From contig NZ_CP027706.1 in NCBI RefSeq assembly GCF_003850565.1, forward strand, positions 2,418,001-2,482,000: a stretch of DNA of 64,000 nt, written 5' to 3'. A model generated the notes under the pieces. That model was given only the letters and a program-made list of their open reading frames with translations, had not been told where the DNA came from and ran no database searches. The stretch comes from Pseudomonas sessilinigenes. Its GTDB lineage: Bacteria; Pseudomonadota; Gammaproteobacteria; Pseudomonadales; Pseudomonadaceae. A program made the translations under genes and the position numbers. How positions within the stretch are numbered: the stretch's first letter is position 1; each line of letters opens with the position of its first letter. Positions 18,633-26,888 of this stretch are shown here, piece by piece.

Positions 18633-19769
18633 CTATTGGTAGTTCATCGTAAAGGTCAGCACGGTGTTTGCGCTGCCTGGCGTCACTCGCTGGCCGGTCT
18701 GGTAGTAAGCCGCCCTGAGTGGAATTGTGTACGAGCCGCCTGTGGCACGGTTGTAGTTGGTCAACACATATTGAGTCCTGTACTTCAGCGCGTTGCCGTT
18801 GCCGTCTTTGAGTTGCAAGCCGATTCCCGTGGCCGTCGAATCGCCTGATAGCGCCAACACGCCATTGGCGGCATCCAGCACGGCGTTGATCGGAATGAAC
18901 TGGTACTGGATCGCATTCAGGCCCGCCGGGCAGGCATTGACGCCGAGATTGAAAGCGACCGAGGGGGTCGTTGTGCCGACTCCCTTGAAAACCGATTGCT
19001 TGTGCGATCCCATGCTGACCGTCACGTCCGGGGTGGTGCAGGCTGCCACTTTGACGATCGTTGGCGTCAGCGAGAACGTCTTCCGCCCCTTCGTTTCTAT
19101 TTCATAGACTCCGTTGTAGATGGTTGCGGCGGCTTCTATCAGCGGTCCGCCGGAAATGGTGCCGGCCGTAATCGGTCCGGTCTTCACAAGCGCCATTTCA
19201 ATTTGGCCACCGTTGGTTACTGAGCCTTGGCCATTGCAGGCTAGACCCACCCATGGGGGCGGCAGCTGCTTCGATGGGGGGTTGCCTAGGCTCCACCACC
19301 CCATCCAACCACAACCATTCAAGAAGGTACGAATGCCGATCGCGATTCCCACGCCGGGAAGGTTTGTATTCCAAACCGTATAACTTCTTCCATGGGGCCC
19401 CACCACTGTCAGCGATGTCATCGTCATCGACAGCGCCCTGAATCCCGTCCCCGACGAATTGGAACTACTAACCTGACAACGGAAGTAGTTAGTCTCTGCC
19501 GCCGTAGAGACCCACGGTGTCAAAACTGTTCCGACAGCTGCATCGCGGGGCACCGTTACCGATACGGGCATCGACACTGCAATAGTCTGCTCGACCCCCG
19601 TGCAACTATTCGCGAATGCCAAGCGCGTGCCCAGTCCAAGCCATAGCGTAGCCAGTATGATCAGCCAGGGCATGGCACGCCGTCTTGGGCACCCGTGTTT
19701 CGCCGGCGCGTCTTCTGACGCCAGGATGCCTTGATGCTCCCTGGAATGTCTCTCGATCAAGATGTGCAT
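18633..19769 (-). CDS. Fimbrial tip adhesin / minor pilin
   Basis: 378 residues. The last gene of the chaperone-usher operon. The C-terminal third looks like a pilin domain (ACTTPDVTVSMGSHKQSVFKG ... FTMNYQ end), and the N-terminal part would be a receptor-binding domain. That is the two-domain plan of tip adhesins. ATG 19769 has GGAGG just upstream, inside the end of the usher gene, and overlaps it by 13 bases. The hydrophobic signal core (MPWLIILATLWLGL) begins only after about 32 polar, basic residues, so the signal peptide would have an unusually long front. A start at ATG 19673 would remove this extension but has no ribosome site. Confidence 0.75.
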   Translation of the reverse strand: MHILIERHSREHQGILASEDAPAKHGCPRRRAMPWLIILATLWLGLGTRLAFANSCTGVEQTIAVSMPVSVTVPRDAAVGTVLTPWVSTAAETNYFRCQVSSSNSSGTGFRALSMTMTSLTVVGPHGRSYTVWNTNLPGVGIAIGIRTFLNGCGWMGWWSLGNPPSKQLPPPWVGLACNGQGSVTNGGQIEMALVKTGPITAGTISGGPLIEAAATIYNGVYEIETKGRKTFSLTPTIVKVAACTTPDVTVSMGSHKQSVFKGVGTTTPSVAFNLGVNACPAGLNAIQYQFIPINAVLDAANGVLALSGDSTATGIGLQLKDGNGNALKYRTQYVLTNYNRATGGSYTIPLRAAYYQTGQRVTPGSANTVLTFTMNYQ

Positions 19770-22342
19770 ACGGCCTCCGCGTCGATCCAGCGTTGCGTGT
19801 TTCCGGTCTTTTTCGCCGCTGGCAACGCGTACTGGAGCGAACACCGCTGGGAGGCCCTATCGCCCCACTTCACATGCAAGGTTCCCGTATCGGCCTTCAC
19901 GCCTCGCAGCACGATGCGGCCCGCCTGCGCCACGGTGCCAACACTCCTTCGGCCCTCGTCAGTGACTTCGGCGCCGAAGGGGATGGGGCCGCCGTCTTTC
20001 ATGCGCACGCGCATGATGACGGCGCGTCCGCCCCCCTCTGTTTCAAACTTCAGCCTCACAACGGCGCCCGCGGTGGGCGCCACATGCTGCGCGCTCGACT
20101 TCAACTCGACGCTCATCGGCAGACCTTTCGGATCGATTTCGACTTCGTTGGTCGAAAACGGCGTCAGGCTGGACACGAGCGCATGGCCGAATGGATCGAT
20201 GCGCAGGCCGCTGCCTGCTGTCACACGGGCGCCGCTGGCATTCTTGGCCTCGACCACCGCCATGGTTTCACCCATGGTCGGCGTAAATGCGAGCCCGTCG
20301 GCATAGGCCACCATGCCACCCGAGAGGCCGGCGCCATACTGTTTGTAGCCGGTGCCCTTCGAGGCATTGGCCGCCAATGTGGTGTACGGCGACAGGTAGG
20401 AAACGTTGCCGCCCACGTTGGAGGTCGAACCTGCGCCGCTGCCGCTTGTGTGACCCGCGGTCACGCCATAGCTGAGCGCATTGTCGATACCCAGCGACCC
20501 CGTCATCGATTGTTGGGCCATTGACGAGCCATTGCTGTCACGCTGCAGGCTGGTGGACGCATACAAGGGTTTCCCGCCGAAGCTCAGCGGAGTCGACAGG
20601 TTCAGCATGAGGCGGTTGTCCCATCGGCTTTGCAGGACATCGAACTGGCGCGAGGCCGATATGCTGTAGTTCAAGCGCCCGAAGGTATTGTTATAGCCAG
20701 CCTGGTACTGCGTGTCGTTGCCCTTGCGATCCCAGTAGTTGACCGTCGAGCCCGAGAGGTAAAGCGACCCCCAGCCTGCCATCAGGCTCTGGTTCAACGT
20801 GACCTGAAATTGCCCACGACGGATTCCGTCGAAAAACAGCCGATTGCCACGGTCTCGATCTCTCGGCTCACCACGCCATTGCATCGCATCGCGCAGACCC
20901 AGGTAGCCGCTACTGGAATAGCGATAGGCAGCCACCGTGATATTGGTATCGGTCGGGCTGATCAATTTGCTGTATGAGAGCTTCGCACTCTGGCCACGAC
21001 GCGTGGGGGCGTTGGGAAGTTCGGTGTTGGCCTGCGAGATATCGAGCGCGAAAGCCCCCAATCCGGTATTGAGCGCGGTGCCGACCACGGCCGTTGTATA
21101 GCCGCGCGCTGCCGTCAGCCCGCCGTAGCCGGTCAGCAGGTTGGTGAACCCATGCTGGACTGTCGCCTGAAACAGCGACGGCTCGTCCGACAGCAGGGGG
21201 TTGCGGTATTGGCCAGCGGTTAGGCTGAACTGCGTAATGCCGGGTCGCAGCGAATTGACGACCGAGGCATAGGGCACCTTGAAGGTACGAATACCGCCAT
21301 CGGCCTCGGTCACCATGACATCCAGGTCCCCTCCGTAACCGGTCGGGTAGAGATCGTTGATTTCGAACGGGCCGGTCGCGACATTGGCGCTGTAGATGAT
21401 GTTGCCGTTCTGGCGTATCTGCACCAGTGCATTGCTGTTGGCAACCCCACGGATGGTCGGCGCATAACCGCGTTGCGACTCCGGATACATGCGTTCATCG
21501 CTTGCCAGCTGGACGCCCCGAAAGCCCACGCTGTCGAACATCATGCCGTTGGTAAACGCTTCACCGATCACGAACTGCGACTTCATTCCCGGTAACGAGC
21601 GCCAGAGATTCGTTTGCACGCTCTGGTAGTGCGATCCGTTATACGAGTCGCGCGTGTAGTTGCCGTTATGGCGCAAACGCCAAGGCCCGAGGTTCAGGCC
21701 GCCCGTCAAGCCCAGATAACCCTGTGTCGATGAAATGCCTTGGTTCTCTGAACGGTACATATTGCCGTTGTATGACAGCAGCGCCGCCGGCACGCCTTCG
21801 TCCCAGTAGCGCGGGTCCACGTAGCCGCGCGCCGTACGGCTCAGCGAGGCCTGGGGGATGCTGATGTCCAGGCGCTGTTCACCGTTATCAAAGAGGGCGC
21901 TCGCCTGTGGCACCAACCTTTCAAGGACGGCACATAGCCGGGCCGTTTCAGTCAGCATGCTGGCTGCGTCCTGGCTCAGCTTCGAAATATCGACACCTAC
22001 CCTTAGCAGAAGCTCTCGGTCAAAGCAGGGCCGGACATTGTTCGGATCATCGCCGACCTGCCGTAGCGTGATCTCCGAGCGGCCGATCCAGCTTGTATTG
22101 ACGAACAGATCCGCGCGATACGCCCCGGGCAACGCCGCATTACTTTTGTTAAAGCGGCTCAGGTCTACGGACGCGCCGTCAGGTTGCTGCAGGAACAGGG
22201 CATTGAATCGAACGTCCGCGACTTGGGCGGCATCCGTCTCCCACGCCATTGTCTGTGCCGACGCGGATACCGAGAGCGCGAACAGGCAGACCCTGCTTGA
22301 GCTTCGGCGCAACGCCAGCTGTAAGGTAGAAGTGTGTTGCAT
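19757..22342 (-). CDS. Fimbrial outer-membrane usher
   Basis: 861 residues. A signal peptide is followed by the usher N-domain (VRFNALFLQQPDGASVDLSRF), a 24-strand barrel region with the plug, and the C-terminal domains, ending with paired cysteines in QRCSLQY and EAVCTS. Ushers receive chaperone-subunit complexes and extrude the growing fimbria through the outer membrane. The start is uncertain. ATG 22342 gives a compact signal peptide, while TTG 22369, five bases after AGGGGG, adds nine residues. The gene follows the chaperone gene after about 130 bases and overlaps the adhesin gene. Confidence 0.9.
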   Translation of the reverse strand: MQHTSTLQLALRRSSSRVCLFALSVSASAQTMAWETDAAQVADVRFNALFLQQPDGASVDLSRFNKSNAALPGAYRADLFVNTSWIGRSEITLRQVGDDPNNVRPCFDRELLLRVGVDISKLSQDAASMLTETARLCAVLERLVPQASALFDNGEQRLDISIPQASLSRTARGYVDPRYWDEGVPAALLSYNGNMYRSENQGISSTQGYLGLTGGLNLGPWRLRHNGNYTRDSYNGSHYQSVQTNLWRSLPGMKSQFVIGEAFTNGMMFDSVGFRGVQLASDERMYPESQRGYAPTIRGVANSNALVQIRQNGNIIYSANVATGPFEINDLYPTGYGGDLDVMVTEADGGIRTFKVPYASVVNSLRPGITQFSLTAGQYRNPLLSDEPSLFQATVQHGFTNLLTGYGGLTAARGYTTAVVGTALNTGLGAFALDISQANTELPNAPTRRGQSAKLSYSKLISPTDTNITVAAYRYSSSGYLGLRDAMQWRGEPRDRDRGNRLFFDGIRRGQFQVTLNQSLMAGWGSLYLSGSTVNYWDRKGNDTQYQAGYNNTFGRLNYSISASRQFDVLQSRWDNRLMLNLSTPLSFGGKPLYASTSLQRDSNGSSMAQQSMTGSLGIDNALSYGVTAGHTSGSGAGSTSNVGGNVSYLSPYTTLAANASKGTGYKQYGAGLSGGMVAYADGLAFTPTMGETMAVVEAKNASGARVTAGSGLRIDPFGHALVSSLTPFSTNEVEIDPKGLPMSVELKSSAQHVAPTAGAVVRLKFETEGGGRAVIMRVRMKDGGPIPFGAEVTDEGRRSVGTVAQAGRIVLRGVKADTGTLHVKWGDRASQRCSLQYALPAAKKTGNTQRWIDAEAVCTS

Positions 22343-22473
22343 CACGATAGCCCGAGGAAATTTGGGCAAACCAACCCCCTACCCATTCGTCAGGCATGAT
22401 TGGTTTGGCAATGAACGGGAAGCAGGCTAGAGGCCCTAGCCGCTCTTCGTGCAATGGAAGCGGTGATCTCGTG

Positions 22474-23244
22474 TTACGGCAGCGGCGCGGCACCGCCTGC
22501 CCGCAGCGGCGTCTCGCCGCTGACCGCGCCGCCGTAGTCGTTCAGGAACGTGTAGCGCACGCGGGCACCTGCCGCAGGCAGTGCGTCGCCTTTCAAGGGA
22601 AAGGCTCGCGTCTCGCCAGGCTTGACCATGCCACCATCGTCGAAAGTCGCGCTACGGGTCCCCGACAGCACACTGATTTCAGTCAAAGAGACATAGAACG
22701 GCGTGGGGTTATGCGTCTCGATGGCTGGTCGGCCATCTATCTGCATGAGCCGCCAAGTGAGCTGCGCCAGCGCGTCGGCAGACGAGCCGGGAAGGTTCTC
22801 CGGACGATAGAACAGCTTGATGCGCGAACGAAATGCAAACTGGAGCCGGTTTGCGTCCGCGTCCTTCGCGCTCGGCTCAGGTGGCACTTCCAATACGTTG
22901 AGCCAGAACACCGTCTCGCGATCCTTTGGCAGTGATTCACCGGTATACACGATACGCAACGTCTGGGACTTGGCCGGGTCAATGCGTGTGATCGGCGGCA
23001 GTACGGTAAACGGCACCTGAATAGCCGATGGCGTGTTGTACACCTGCCCATCATCAATCCATGACTTCACGAGTGCCGGGGCTCGGCCTTCGTTGGACAT
23101 CTTGAGTGTGATCTCGGACTCGCGTTCGTCGTAGATCACGCGCGTGCCTCCGATTACGACCGAGGCTTCAGCAGGCATCGTCAGATAGCCGAAGGATGCA
23201 AAGTACGTCATCGCTGCGGCTCTGAATGCTTTTGAGGGCGTCAT
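22474..23244 (-). CDS. Periplasmic fimbrial chaperone, PapD-like
   Basis: 256 residues. A signal peptide ends near EASVVIGG. The two immunoglobulin-like domains carry the hallmark strand DRETVFWLNVLEVPP and the SRIKLFYRP motif with its conserved lysine. Such chaperones donate a strand to fold fimbrial subunits and deliver them to the usher. The C-terminus is extended by an AGGAAPLP tail. The gene is second in the operon, 80 bases after the pilin gene. Confidence 0.92.
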   Translation of the reverse strand: MTPSKAFRAAAMTYFASFGYLTMPAEASVVIGGTRVIYDERESEITLKMSNEGRAPALVKSWIDDGQVYNTPSAIQVPFTVLPPITRIDPAKSQTLRIVYTGESLPKDRETVFWLNVLEVPPEPSAKDADANRLQFAFRSRIKLFYRPENLPGSSADALAQLTWRLMQIDGRPAIETHNPTPFYVSLTEISVLSGTRSATFDDGGMVKPGETRAFPLKGDALPAAGARVRYTFLNDYGGAVSGETPLRAGGAAPLP

Positions 23245-23274
23245 GGCAGGCTTCCATACCGGTAGTTAGAGAGA

Positions 23275-23290
23275 GGGCGAATACACGCCC
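23275..23290 (-). promoter_or_regulatory. Stem-loop between pilin and chaperone genes
   Basis: GGGCG (23275-23279) and CGCCC (23286-23290) can form a 5-bp stem with a six-base loop in the 80-base gap downstream of the pilin gene. No T run follows on the transcribed strand. In fimbrial operons a hairpin here often stabilises pilin mRNA or lowers downstream expression, so that role is plausible but unproven. Confidence 0.35.
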
Positions 23291-23324
23291 ACTCGACCCT
23301 AGTTCAGTAAGATCAACTCTCTAT

Positions 23325-23873
23325 TCACTGGTAAACGAGCGTATACATGACACTCGAACTCGCCGCACCGGCTGTTGCAGTTCCGGTCGCTACGTATTGT
23401 GCGTAGAAAGGAAGCGTGGCACTGCCGCTTCCGTCAATGCCCACTGATTTCGAGTTTTGGCTGGCGTCGGCAGCGCCGATCTTGATCGCGGTGAGGTCGT
23501 TGTTCAGCACGCCGATTTCGACGTTGGAGGCACCGCCCGAATTCAGAACCAGATTGCCGGTGGCCGTGTTGACCGTTGAGCCCGGTTCGAAGTAGCTATG
23601 AACGTTGCCCGACTTTGGCGTGCAATCGGACAAGGCGATACTGAACGGTGTACGGCCGGCTGTTTGGCCCGTGCTAGCCAGAGCGCTGCTCGACACAGTT
23701 GGCAGCGTGACCGTGAAGTCATTCGAGCCACTGCCGTTGCCGTTGATCTTGCAGGTTTGCGCGGTCACGTTGCCGGTGAATGTGATCCTACCGTCTGCAC
23801 AGAACGCGGCAGGTGATACACCGATGCAAGAAGCCAGAACCACAAGAGAGAGTTTGCTAGTGAGTTGTTTCAT
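23325..23873 (-). CDS. Major fimbrial subunit
   Basis: 182 residues. The signal peptide (MKQLTSKLSLVVLASCIGVSPAAFCA) is followed by a type-1-like pilin. The first cysteine is in VTAQTCKING and its partner in IALSDCTP. The C-terminal strand VMYTLVYQ ends in the penultimate-tyrosine pattern recognised by chaperones. The composition is rich in Ser, Thr, Ala and Gly, as usual. It is the first gene of the operon, where the most highly expressed subunit normally sits. Confidence 0.9.
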   Translation of the reverse strand: MKQLTSKLSLVVLASCIGVSPAAFCADGRITFTGNVTAQTCKINGNGSGSNDFTVTLPTVSSSALASTGQTAGRTPFSIALSDCTPKSGNVHSYFEPGSTVNTATGNLVLNSGGASNVEIGVLNNDLTAIKIGAADASQNSKSVGIDGSGSATLPFYAQYVATGTATAGAASSSVMYTLVYQ

Positions 23874-24397
23874 GGTCGTAGAGATCCCAAAAGACAGGCC
23901 GAATATCGATCGTCGGATGCAGTCACACCGAGTGTTGAACGATTTACATTGTGTTGCGGTTCGTAGACTAACAATCGCTTCTCGTACTTGGAGTTAGACG
24001 ATTCTGAAAGACGGCGGCCTGGGATATCTCCACGTATGTTCTTTTCACTTCCCCCCTATTTACGCACTGATCACTGCTCTATTAGCGGTGTTGCCAACAC
24101 AGCCGATTCTAAAGCACTCACTTGAAGCGCCCGTGTGCATCCAGCACCGTTGACCTGAACTGAGCCGCAACGCTGTTTTGAACCAGGGCAATTTGAAAAT
24201 GCGCTGCTGGCCCCGCAGCCGGCATGGTTGAAATCTCTTTTTGCACTCAAACGCCACGTTGTTCCAAGCGCTGTCCGACCCGTCGCCCTACATCATTGCT
24301 TCAATCGATAGTTATCATCAAAAAGTGGTGGTTCCGTTTTTCCTACAAAGGAGGAAGATAGCCCTCATACCGTGTTTGTTGCAGAAGGAAATACCCG
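23874..24397. other. AT-richer intergenic region upstream of fimbrial operon
   Basis: This 524-base stretch separates the fimbrial operon from the next, oppositely oriented gene. It is noticeably poorer in G+C than the window average. It must hold the fimbrial promoter near its left end and the promoter of the gene at 24398 at its right. No invertible repeat pair, recombinase gene or regulator was found. A 35-codon frame is listed separately. Confidence 0.5.
24118..24225 (-). CDS. Possible 35-residue ORF or gene scrap
   Basis: ATG 24225 opens a 35-codon frame (MPAAGPAAHFQIALVQN ... LDAHGRFK) with only a weak purine-rich stretch (AGAGA) ahead of it. The composition resembles real protein more than random translation, but it is short and not recognised. 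It could be the tail of a gene destroyed when the fimbrial region arrived. Confidence 0.2.
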   Translation of the reverse strand: MPAAGPAAHFQIALVQNSVAAQFRSTVLDAHGRFK

Positions 24398-25072
24398 ATG
24401 AGAATCTCGACTTTGCTAGCCCTTGTCGTTGTCTTGCTCACGGGAACCGGCACTTCTGCAGTGGCTTCGGCCAGCGATGACATGAGCTGCCATTTCCTGC
24501 CCATGGCCGACAGCGGCGCCAACCTGCAGCACGCACAATCGGTTGGTGTGCTGTACAGCGAGAACACCCTCAATACCCTGGAATACCTGGAGCATTACCA
24601 TTCGGTAGCGCTCAACGGCGCGAAGAACGCCGGTCTCGATCCTCGTATCAGCCAGGCCTTCGTCAATAGCTCCGATCCGAAACTGGCCATCAACTGGCTG
24701 ATGGCCTCGTTACAGAAGCACTTCGCTTCGGTGACCGTCTACGACAATCTCGATGCCGTGGTCCAGGCCCATCCCGATGTGGTGGTGATGCTCGATACCT
24801 ATAACCAGCTGGTGAGCAAGCGCAACAATCGGGTCGAGGCGCGGTTCATCGCCAAGTTCTACGATGCCAACCTGCAGTACATCGGCCAGGCCGAGGGCCT
24901 GCGTGCCAAGGACATGCCTTCGGTGTGGGTGCGGGGCAAGGCGGCACCGGAGATCGCCGCCCAGATCAACCAGCAGACCGAGTTGCAGGTCGATGCCTTG
25001 AAGCAGTTCGATGTTTCGCTCAAGGCCCTGGTGACCCAGGAAGATGCGGGGCAGATGGCGGTCAATCAGTGA
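24398..25072 (+). CDS. Exported protein of unknown function
   Basis: 224 residues. A Sec signal peptide of about 25 residues ends near AVASASDD. The mature protein is mostly alpha/beta, with a VGVLYSENTLNTLEYL segment and a VVVMLDTYNQL strand, then a helical C-terminus rich in glutamine (EIAAQINQQTELQVDALKQF). I recognise no family. AAGGAAAT precedes the ATG at good distance, and a strong terminator follows at 25092. It appears to be a single-gene unit. Confidence 0.7.
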   Translation: MRISTLLALVVVLLTGTGTSAVASASDDMSCHFLPMADSGANLQHAQSVGVLYSENTLNTLEYLEHYHSVALNGAKNAGLDPRISQAFVNSSDPKLAINWLMASLQKHFASVTVYDNLDAVVQAHPDVVVMLDTYNQLVSKRNNRVEARFIAKFYDANLQYIGQAEGLRAKDMPSVWVRGKAAPEIAAQINQQTELQVDALKQFDVSLKALVTQEDAGQMAVNQ

Positions 25073-25091
25073 TATCGCTCAGGTTGTAAGC

Positions 25092-25118
25092 AAACGCCCC
25101 GATTTGTCGGGGCGTTTT
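25092..25118. terminator. Bidirectional intrinsic terminator
   Basis: AAACGCCCCGA (25092-25102) pairs perfectly with TCGGGGCGTTT (25107-25117) around a TTTG loop, followed by T on the plus strand and preceded by A on the same strand. It can therefore end both the plus-strand gene at 24398-25072 and the convergent CAP-domain gene. Confidence 0.92.
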
Positions 25119-25141
25119 CGTTCGGGGTGCTTCCTGCCGAC

Positions 25142-25993
25142 TCAAGGTGCGCCGAACATTGCGGTCCAGTAGATGCCGGCATCGCTTTTCGGGTCCACCG
25201 CATAGGCCGCGCCCAGCTCACGGTAGGCTGGGTTCATCAGGTTGGCGCAATGCCCGGGGCTGGCCAGCCAGCCGTCCACCACCTTGCGCACGCTGTCCTG
25301 GCCGGCCGCGATGTTTTCGCCCACTTGCTGGCCGGCGTAACCTGCCAGTTCCGCACGATCGCCGGGGGTGCGCCCGTCGCGATCCTTGTGGTCGAAATAG
25401 TTCTGGTTGGCCATGGCCCGGCTGTGGTCCTGGGCGGTTTCGCCCAGGGTGGCGTTCCAGGCCAGGGGCGTGGCGGCGGCAAAACCCTGCTCGCCACATT
25501 GCCGGGGCTGGTTGCGGGCGCTGTTGATCTGCGCCAGCAGTTGCTGGCCCTCGACCTGCCAATCGCCCAGGCGCGCCGACAATAGCGGGCGGGCCAGGAC
25601 GATGCGCCACTGGGTGGCCTGGCGATTGACTGCGATATCGACGAACTGCGGATCCAGCACCACCTGGCAGAAGCTCTCGCGGATCGCCTGCATTGCCGCC
25701 TGGGCATCACGCGGGCCGGAGAGGCTGATGGCCTGGACGTTGACCATGGGGTAGGCCGCCCGCGCGAGGGCCTGTTGCAGATCGCCGGCGTTGTCCACCG
25801 GAAGGATCAGGCGCGGGTCGCTGGCCAGCGGTGGTAGTTCGGACGAGGCCTGGTTGGCGCAGCGTTGCGGCTGGCTGCGGTAGGCGTTGATCGACTCGAT
25901 CAGCTGCGCCTGGTCATCGGCCATGGCCCCGGCCGGGCCCAGCAGGGCCAGGGACAGGGTGGCGACGGGCAACAGCAATGAGCGCATGGACAT
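25142..25993 (-). CDS. Secreted CAP-domain (SCP/PR1-like) protein
   Basis: 283 residues with a signal peptide (to about AMA/DD). The C-terminal half is a CAP domain: LAWNATLGETAQDHSRAMA, the NYFDHKDRDGRTPGDRA histidine segment, GENIAAG and WLASPGHCANLMNP. Bacterial CAP proteins are exported and poorly understood; lipid or peptide binding and protease activity have been suggested. The N-terminal half is an unassigned domain with a single cysteine near QRCANQ. ATG 25993 follows GGGAG. Confidence 0.85.
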   Translation of the reverse strand: MSMRSLLLPVATLSLALLGPAGAMADDQAQLIESINAYRSQPQRCANQASSELPPLASDPRLILPVDNAGDLQQALARAAYPMVNVQAISLSGPRDAQAAMQAIRESFCQVVLDPQFVDIAVNRQATQWRIVLARPLLSARLGDWQVEGQQLLAQINSARNQPRQCGEQGFAAATPLAWNATLGETAQDHSRAMANQNYFDHKDRDGRTPGDRAELAGYAGQQVGENIAAGQDSVRKVVDGWLASPGHCANLMNPAYRELGAAYAVDPKSDAGIYWTAMFGAP

Positions 25994-26086
25994 GAAGGTC
26001 TCCCAGGAATCGGACGCGCCCATGATGCACTCGCCGCCAGGGCTTTTCACCCATTGGCGGATGAAATCGGCGTCAGCCGGAACGCC

Positions 26087-26782
26087 TCAGTAGAAGTCGT
26101 AGTACAGCGCCCATTCGCCGCTGTCCCGGTGCTTCCAGAACATCAGGCTGCCACTGTCCACCACGTTGAGATTGATCTTGGCGTCAGAGGAAATCTGCAT
26201 CACGAATTCGAAGCCTTCGCCCGGGTCGATCCCCGACTGGCAGAACGATGGGTAGCCCCCCAGCTTGTGTTCGTAGCAGTGGGTGGTCAGGTCGTAGTAG
26301 CACTCGATGCGGCCGGAGCGTTCCAGTTCGAGGATTTCCAGCTCCAGGTCCCGGGGCACGCCGCCGCCGTCCCACAGCGGGTAGTCGGCGGGCACTGCCT
26401 CGGCTTTGAGCGGGAAGGGCTTGAGAAAGGCCTTCTCGGCCGTCAGCTCCTTGCGCACCAATACGTCCTCGTCATGGTATTCGCGCACCAGCCAACGCTC
26501 GCCCATGGGTTCGAGCTCATCGGGAAAGGGGTTGGCGATGAATACCGTGAGTACCTTGATGCCTTGCAAATGCGGGCTGCTAAAGGGCAGGGAGGGCAGG
26601 TGGAACTGGGCGAAGGGCAGCAGGGTTTCCCCCGCGCTGTTGATTGGCAGCTCTTCGTCTTCGCGAAACAGGAAGACTCGGCCCAGCCAACTCTCTTCAT
26701 CACTATGGCTGGGGCGAAAACCGCCGGCGGTGAACTTCAGCGCCGGTTTGGCCAGTCGGTCCCGGATGCTCTGGATGTCCAT
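26087..26782 (-). CDS. DUF1963 (YwqG-like) protein
   Basis: 231 residues, cytosolic. Motifs of DUF1963 are FAQFHLPSLPF, LTVFIANPFPDEL, the KLGGYPSFCQ loop and the late FVMQISSD ... GSLMFWKHRDSGEW segment. The molecular role is unknown; relatives turn up near toxin-immunity genes as well as alone. ATG 26782 was taken, two codons after a TTG. Confidence 0.8.
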   Translation of the reverse strand: MDIQSIRDRLAKPALKFTAGGFRPSHSDEESWLGRVFLFREDEELPINSAGETLLPFAQFHLPSLPFSSPHLQGIKVLTVFIANPFPDELEPMGERWLVREYHDEDVLVRKELTAEKAFLKPFPLKAEAVPADYPLWDGGGVPRDLELEILELERSGRIECYYDLTTHCYEHKLGGYPSFCQSGIDPGEGFEFVMQISSDAKINLNVVDSGSLMFWKHRDSGEWALYYDFY

Positions 26783-26828
26783 GGTCAAGTACAGCGTCCT
26801 TTATGGGGGGAACGGGAGCGCGATCATA

Positions 26829-26888
26829 CAAAAGCCGCGCCTGGCGCGCAGCGCCCGAATGCGCTTCGGGCACTGCGTTGGCGGCTTT
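26829..26888 (-). terminator. Intrinsic terminator after TonB receptor gene
   Basis: Outer arms AAAGCCGC (26831-26838) and GCGGCTTT (26881-26888) enclose a second strong hairpin, 26848-26859 with 26865-26876, which pairs at 11 of 12 positions. On the minus strand the structure is followed by TTTT. It starts within the receptor stop codon region, so it should end the sigma/FecR/receptor transcripts. Confidence 0.75.

Noticed and set aside
23874..24397. Invertible phase-variation switch for the fimbrial operon
   Set aside because: No inverted repeat pair of suitable length and no recombinase gene were seen near the promoter.
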